NCBI RefSeq assembly: GCF_003057885.1
Contig: NZ_QAGK01000011.1
Span: 1-64,000, forward strand
DNA: 64,000 nt
From: Oceaniglobus ichthyenteri
Lineage (GTDB): Bacteria; Pseudomonadota; Alphaproteobacteria; Rhodobacterales; Rhodobacteraceae
Direction of reading: 5' to 3'
Position numbers and translations under genes: made by a program. The notes below the pieces were generated by a model. It ran no database searches. It was not told where the DNA came from and was given only the letters and a program-made list of their open reading frames with translations. Shown here piece after piece: positions 60,302-64,000 of this stretch. The stretch's first letter is position 1. The number at the start of each line of letters is the position of its first letter.

Positions 60302-61564
60302 TCAGAGTAAAAATAGCGAAATCGCGGGAATATAGGTGACAAGCAGCAGCACGAGGATCATTAGCCCGACAAACGGCAGCACCCCTTTCACGGCTTCGCC
60401 GTAGCCGAGGCGAAAGGTTGTCATCCCAATAAACAGGTTCAGCCCGAAAGGCGGCGTGATCATCCCGATAGACACGTTCACAACCACGACAGCACCCAGA
60501 TGGATCGGATCAATCCCGACCGCCATGGCCGACTGATAGATCAGCGGCGCCATGACAATGATGGCCGAGTTCGGATCAATGAACATCCCAGCAATCAGAA
60601 ACGCAAAGTTGATCATCGCCAGCAGGGTTTCCGGGGCAAACCCGCCAATCGCCTGACTGATTTTTACCGGATACTGCATCAGCGTCATGAAATAGGTCAT
60701 CACCGTGCCTGCCGCGATCAGGATCAGCAAAATGGCGATGGTCTGGGCCGAGGCCGCCGAGATTTTCGGCAGATCGCGTATCCGCAACTGACGATAGATC
60801 AGGGTTTCGACAAACATCGCATACACACAGGCAAAGGCCGCCGCCTCGGTCGGGGTGGCCGCACCGGTATAAATGCTGCCCAATACGATTACCGGCAGGC
60901 CCAGCGCCCATCCCGCCCGGCGCAGGGCAATCATCCGGTCGCGCCAGGATGCCTTTGGCGATTTGCCGATATCGCGTACCCGGGCATAGACATAGGAATA
61001 CACCCCCAAAACCAGGGTAAACACCGCCCCCGTGGTCAACCCGGCCAGAAACATCGCGCCAACCGAATTGTTGGTTTCAATCGCATACAGGATCATCGCC
61101 ACGCTGGGCGGCACCAACATCGCCAGGGTCGAGGCCGACAGGATCAGCCCCACGGCAAACCCGCGGCTGTACCCCTGCCGCACCAGTGACGGAAAAACAA
61201 TCGGCCCGATCGACACCACAGCCGCCGGCCCGATGCCCGACATCGCGCCAAAGATCGCACAGGCCCCGGCGGTGGCGATGGCCACGCCGCCGGTGATATG
61301 CCCGGTCATCGATTCCGTCAGCACGACAAGACGTTTGCCGATTTGCCCGCGTGAAATGATATCGGCGGCAAAGATGAACAGCGGAATCGCAACAAGGGCA
61401 AACCGGTTGACCCCATCAATCATCCGCTGAGGCAAAACCATTGACGGGATCGGCGGTGCGAAAACCTCAAACCCGACCACGGTGGCGGCAAGAATTGCCA
61501 GAAAGATCGGCGCCGACATAAGCAGCGCCAGAAGGGCAACAGCAGAAAAAACGATGGCCGGCAT
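60302..61564 (-). CDS. TRAP transporter large permease (DctM)
   Basis: This is a 420-residue inner-membrane protein of about 12 helices with the DctM signature. It has the opening IVFSAVALLALLMSAPIFLAI, the loop PPIPSMVLPQRMIDGVNRFAL, GPAAVVSIGPIVFPSLVRQGY and MITPPFGLNLFIGM. It is the sodium-driven transport subunit of a tripartite transporter for organic acids. It follows dctQ after 2 bases and precedes the 54-codon ORF. The substrate is not readable. Confidence 0.95.
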   Translation of the reverse strand: MPAIVFSAVALLALLMSAPIFLAILAATVVGFEVFAPPIPSMVLPQRMIDGVNRFALVAIPLFIFAADIISRGQIGKRLVVLTESMTGHITGGVAIATAGACAIFGAMSGIGPAAVVSIGPIVFPSLVRQGYSRGFAVGLILSASTLAMLVPPSVAMILYAIETNNSVGAMFLAGLTTGAVFTLVLGVYSYVYARVRDIGKSPKASWRDRMIALRRAGWALGLPVIVLGSIYTGAATPTEAAAFACVYAMFVETLIYRQLRIRDLPKISAASAQTIAILLILIAAGTVMTYFMTLMQYPVKISQAIGGFAPETLLAMINFAFLIAGMFIDPNSAIIVMAPLIYQSAMAVGIDPIHLGAVVVVNVSIGMITPPFGLNLFIGMTTFRLGYGEAVKGVLPFVGLMILVLLLVTYIPAISLFLL

Positions 61565-61566
61565 GG

Positions 61567-62130
61567 CTATATCTCCTTGTCGGCAACGGGCGCGGGCGTG
61601 GCGCCCGCCACCACCTCGGGGGCCAGCACATCGGGGAGCGGTGGCAACCTGTTGGTGAACGCCTGAAACAGGGTTTCAAGGCCCGACAAGGTGGCCAGCG
61701 TGGCGCCAAGCGCGGCGGGCAAAAAGAAAAAGTAACGCGGCACCGGCAATGTCGTGCTGCGTTGTCCGGTGCCGGCCGAAAAAATCACCAATTGCCACGC
61801 GGTATAGGCCAGAAACCCCATCACCAGCACAACAAGCAGCCCGATCAATCCGCGCATCACGCGCTGTACCCTCGCAGATGCCATCAGCATCACGATATCC
61901 ACGCTGACATGGCCGCCCCGCCGCAACAACGTATAGGTGCCCAGAAAACACAGATACACCATCAACAGACGCGCGCCTTCTTCCGCACCCAAGATGTTGA
62001 ACGAAAACAGATAGCGCCCCAGCGCGTTCAGAAATACGATTGCGGTGATCATCATAAGCGACAATCCCGCGAAGAAATCGATCACGGTGTCGATCCGGTC
62101 GAGAAAGCGGCTGGCGGGATGTCCGGGCAC
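61567..62130 (-). CDS. TRAP transporter small permease (DctQ)
   Basis: This 187-residue protein has four hydrophobic helices with the DctQ layout (helices near 15-40, 50-72, 88-112 and 130-150). It includes GRYLFSFNILGAEEGARLLMV between helices one and two. It associates with DctM to form the membrane part of the transporter. It stops 2 bases before dctM starts and is separated from dctP by a 99-base gap with a hairpin. Confidence 0.9.
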   Translation of the reverse strand: MPGHPASRFLDRIDTVIDFFAGLSLMMITAIVFLNALGRYLFSFNILGAEEGARLLMVYLCFLGTYTLLRRGGHVSVDIVMLMASARVQRVMRGLIGLLVVLVMGFLAYTAWQLVIFSAGTGQRSTTLPVPRYFFFLPAALGATLATLSGLETLFQAFTNRLPPLPDVLAPEVVAGATPAPVADKEI

Positions 62131-62182
62131 GGGTCTTCCTTTGGCTAGGGGCCGGTTTGTACCGGGTAACAGACAGGGGGTG

Positions 62183-62203
62183 CCCGCCCCGGAATGGGGC
62201 GGG
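62183..62203 (-). terminator. Hairpin between dctP and dctQ
   Basis: CCCGCCCC (62183-62190) and GGGGCGGG (62196-62203) form a perfect 8-bp stem with a 5-base loop in the 99-base gap after the binding-protein gene. No U-run follows on the minus strand, so readthrough is expected. It would favour more binding protein than permease. Confidence 0.55.
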
Positions 62204-62229
62204 TCGGATGACGAACCGAAGGTGTCGCG

Positions 62230-63243
62230 CTATTGCATTTCGGCTTCAAATGCGTCGAGGATCGCCTGACCCTCATCTCCGGTGCGTTCCAGATACCACT
62301 TTTTGATCCCTGGCAGCGTGGCATCGCGCATCGCCGCGCGCTCATCTTCGCTGACTTCGACAACTTCGACGCCGCCTTGGCGGATCAGTTCGATATATTC
62401 TTTTTCCTGACGGGCGGTTTCATCGAACGACACCTTGTTGCCTGCGGTGACGGCTTCGTCGATGGCCGTGCGGCACTCATCGGTCAGCTTTTCCCACCAC
62501 GCTTTGTTCACGGTCACGTATTGATCCAGCGTGCCGTGCGATGTCATCGTCACGTAATCCTGCACTTCGTGGAATTTCATGTTGTATGTGGTTGGAATCG
62601 GGTTTTCCTGCGCCCCGATGGATCCGTTCTGCAGCGCGCTGTAGGTTTCGGAAAACGGCATCGTTGTCGGGCTGAGGCCCAGCAGGATCTGGCGTTCGGT
62701 CATCAGCTCTGATGGCATCACGCGCGCCAGCTTGCCCTCATAGGCGGCGAGGGTGTTCAGGGGTTCATTTGATGTCCACTGCATGAACCCGGTGTGCCAG
62801 ATATCCAGCATGACAAGGCCGTATTTATCAAACGATTCGGCCAGCATGGCGGCAGCGGGGCCTTGGTGAAGCGCCAGCAATTTGTCGGTGTCGGTGGGCC
62901 AGAAGAACGGAAAATCCAGGATCGCCGAAGTTATGTTGATCGGTGCCATATAGGCGGCGGGCTGCACGCTCATCTCGATCGAGCCGAATTGCACGCCTTC
63001 GTTGATTTCGGTAAATCCGCCCAACTGGCCCGATGGAAACACCTGAACGGCGATATCGCAGCGCTCGTCCGCCTCTAACAGCTCACCTACCTTTTGCGCG
63101 CCCAGATCGCGCGGATCGCCGGGTGGCAGCAGGTGGGCGATTTTCATGTTATAGGTTTGCGCGCTGGCCGCCGACAGCCCGATGATTTGCGCAACCACCA
63201 ATGCGGTGGCGGCGGTTAATTTTAAAGATACATTCATTTTCAT
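62230..63243 (-). CDS. TRAP transporter solute-binding protein (DctP)
   Basis: This 337-residue periplasmic protein has a signal peptide (about residues 1-28, ending SAASA) and the DctP fold: YNMKIAHLLPPGDPRDLGAQ at the start of the mature protein, GGFTEINEGVQFGSIEM, and the substrate-binding arginine region in GKLARVMPSELM. The QENPIPTTYN segment marks the family. ATG 63243 (MKMNVS) follows GGGAGAG closely; ATG 63237 is an alternative. The ligand is likely a carboxylate, as in other TRAP systems. Confidence 0.94.
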   Translation of the reverse strand: MKMNVSLKLTAATALVVAQIIGLSAASAQTYNMKIAHLLPPGDPRDLGAQKVGELLEADERCDIAVQVFPSGQLGGFTEINEGVQFGSIEMSVQPAAYMAPINITSAILDFPFFWPTDTDKLLALHQGPAAAMLAESFDKYGLVMLDIWHTGFMQWTSNEPLNTLAAYEGKLARVMPSELMTERQILLGLSPTTMPFSETYSALQNGSIGAQENPIPTTYNMKFHEVQDYVTMTSHGTLDQYVTVNKAWWEKLTDECRTAIDEAVTAGNKVSFDETARQEKEYIELIRQGGVEVVEVSEDERAAMRDATLPGIKKWYLERTGDEGQAILDAFEAEMQ

Positions 63244-63298
63244 TCTCTCCCGTTGGGTCGGACGGGTTGGCCCGACCTGTTCCATTTCATTGTTTTTG

Positions 63299-64000
63299 TT
63301 ATGTTTTTTGGGCCTTGTGCCAGTCGCAAAGCGCGCCGCCGGTGGTAAAGGTAACATCATCGCGCTGCGATAGATTTTCGATCACTTCGCGGAAATACCG
63401 GCAGCGATGCGGCGCGCCCATGATATAGGGGTGCAAGACCAAGGCCATCACCCGCGCCGATCCGGTTGCATCGTCAAGCAATTGTTCGGCCTGATCCAAC
63501 GCGCGATCCCGATATTCGCGCGCGGCGTGGTGTTGAATCAGCATCATCGCCACATCGTTACATTCTTGGGTATAAGGAATGTTGACGATTGAGCCATTGC
63601 GCGTGCGCAGATCGACCGGTTGATCGTCAAGCACCCAATCGCAAACATAATCATACCCCGCATCGACCAGATGTTCGGGCGTATCCCATGTTTCGGTCAG
63701 ACCGGGGCCCAGCCAGCCGCGGGGTTTTTGGCCGGTGAACCGCTCGATCGCCTCGGTGGTTTTGCGAATATCCTCGGGTTCGTCGGGCACCTTTTGCATG
63801 TTTTGTTGGGTAAATCCGTGGCCGATAAATTCCCAATTCCGTTCATGGGCGGCGCGTGAAATCGGTGCGTAACTGTCAATCGCCGATCCGTTGATTGCCA
63901 GACAGGCAGGAATGTTGAAATCGTCAAACACCTTGAGCAGCCGCCAGAACCCAACGCGGTTGCCGTATTCGTGCCAGGCCCAATTCGGTACATCGGGCGT
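63299..64000 (-). CDS. Polysaccharide-deacetylase-fold hydrolase (PuuE-like), 5' end outside window
   Basis: This 233-residue C-terminal part of a NodB-fold protein runs off the window end in an open frame (TPDVPNWAWHEYGNRVGFW at the edge). It contains ACLAINGSAID, WEFIGHGFTQQ (a metal-site His), PRGWLGPGLTETWDTPEHL and VLHPYIMGAP. This branch includes allantoinase PuuE and other cyclic amide hydrolases rather than chitin deacetylases, which suits an operon with an amidase. It is upstream of dctP by 55 bases on the same strand, so it probably begins or continues the operon beyond the window. Start and exact family need the missing sequence. Confidence 0.85.
   Translation of the reverse strand, partial: TPDVPNWAWHEYGNRVGFWRLLKVFDDFNIPACLAINGSAIDSYAPISRAAHERNWEFIGHGFTQQNMQKVPDEPEDIRKTTEAIERFTGQKPRGWLGPGLTETWDTPEHLVDAGYDYVCDWVLDDQPVDLRTRNGSIVNIPYTQECNDVAMMLIQHHAAREYRDRALDQAEQLLDDATGSARVMALVLHPYIMGAPHRCRYFREVIENLSQRDDVTFTTGGALCDWHKAQKT

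Noticed and set aside
1-64000. CRISPR arrays, prophage modules, rRNA operons
   Set aside because: I saw no regularly spaced repeats, no phage structural or integrase genes and no 16S/23S/5S sequence.

Overview
The window is chromosomal DNA of an alphaproteobacterium, most likely a member of the Rhodobacterales (Roseobacter/Rhodobacter relatives). Pointers are a close match to malyl-CoA lyase Mcl1 of the ethylmalonyl-CoA pathway, PhaA/PhaB, a DUF1013 (TrcR) cell-cycle regulator, COQ9 and ETF-ubiquinone oxidoreductase (Q-10 biology), a TIGR02302/DUF4175 giant membrane protein, and the gene order argH - small lipoprotein - DUF2834 - lysA - DUF4175 // zinc-ribbon - ftsE - ftsX - plsC. Assignments come from reading the translations and recalling families; no database search was possible.

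Layout. 1-533: edge of an accessory region, with the 3' end of an IS3-family element, a broken PIN-domain toxin remnant and a tRNA-Arg(TCT) whose 3' end faces them. 0.8-10.8 kb: housekeeping genes (greA, PAP2 phosphatase, a 24-residue membrane peptide coupled to creA, ETF-QO, TPR protein, ispE, polyprenyl diphosphate synthase, DUF2007, TrmN6-type methylase, DUF465). 11-14.7 kb: PHB synthesis (phaA, phaB), an EAL phosphodiesterase and tag. 14.7-25.4 kb: TlpA-like thioredoxin, argH, lysA, DUF4175, ftsEX, plsC, accA. 25.7-30.3 kb: mcl1, then a compact D-amino-acid module (dgcN-dgcA-D-amino-acid transaminase). 30.5-37 kb: pyk, rpmI-rplT, and pheS/pheT with a foreign-looking gene spliced between them. 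37-46 kb: ytoQ, a GST, mscL, ald with a divergent Lrp-type regulator, rpsU, COQ9, a quinone reductase, RNase T2, trcR. 46.2-51.1 kb: SRP RNA, rsgA, dnaX-ybaB-recR. 51.2-55.4 kb: periplasmic cyclic-nucleotide phosphodiesterase, nudC, small genes. 55.5-64 kb: one minus-strand catabolic operon (deacetylase-type hydrolase, TRAP transporter, a tiny ORF, amidase, amidohydrolase, molybdenum hydroxylase large subunit), cut by the window end.

How they fit together: most of the window is core metabolism. DgcN/DgcA with the transaminase can carry D-Ala or D-Glu nitrogen to N-acetyl-L-glutamate and L-glutamate. PhaAB and Mcl1 both handle acetyl-CoA-derived carbon. The terminal operon looks built to import an organic acid or amide-containing ring compound, open it and release ammonia; the substrate is not identifiable.

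The parts most worth a second look are the gene wedged between pheS and pheT with perfectly coupled junctions, the terminal catabolic operon with its unlisted 54-codon ORF, and a recurring sequence that supplies the U-tract and tail of terminators after dat, pheT and recR/cpdB.
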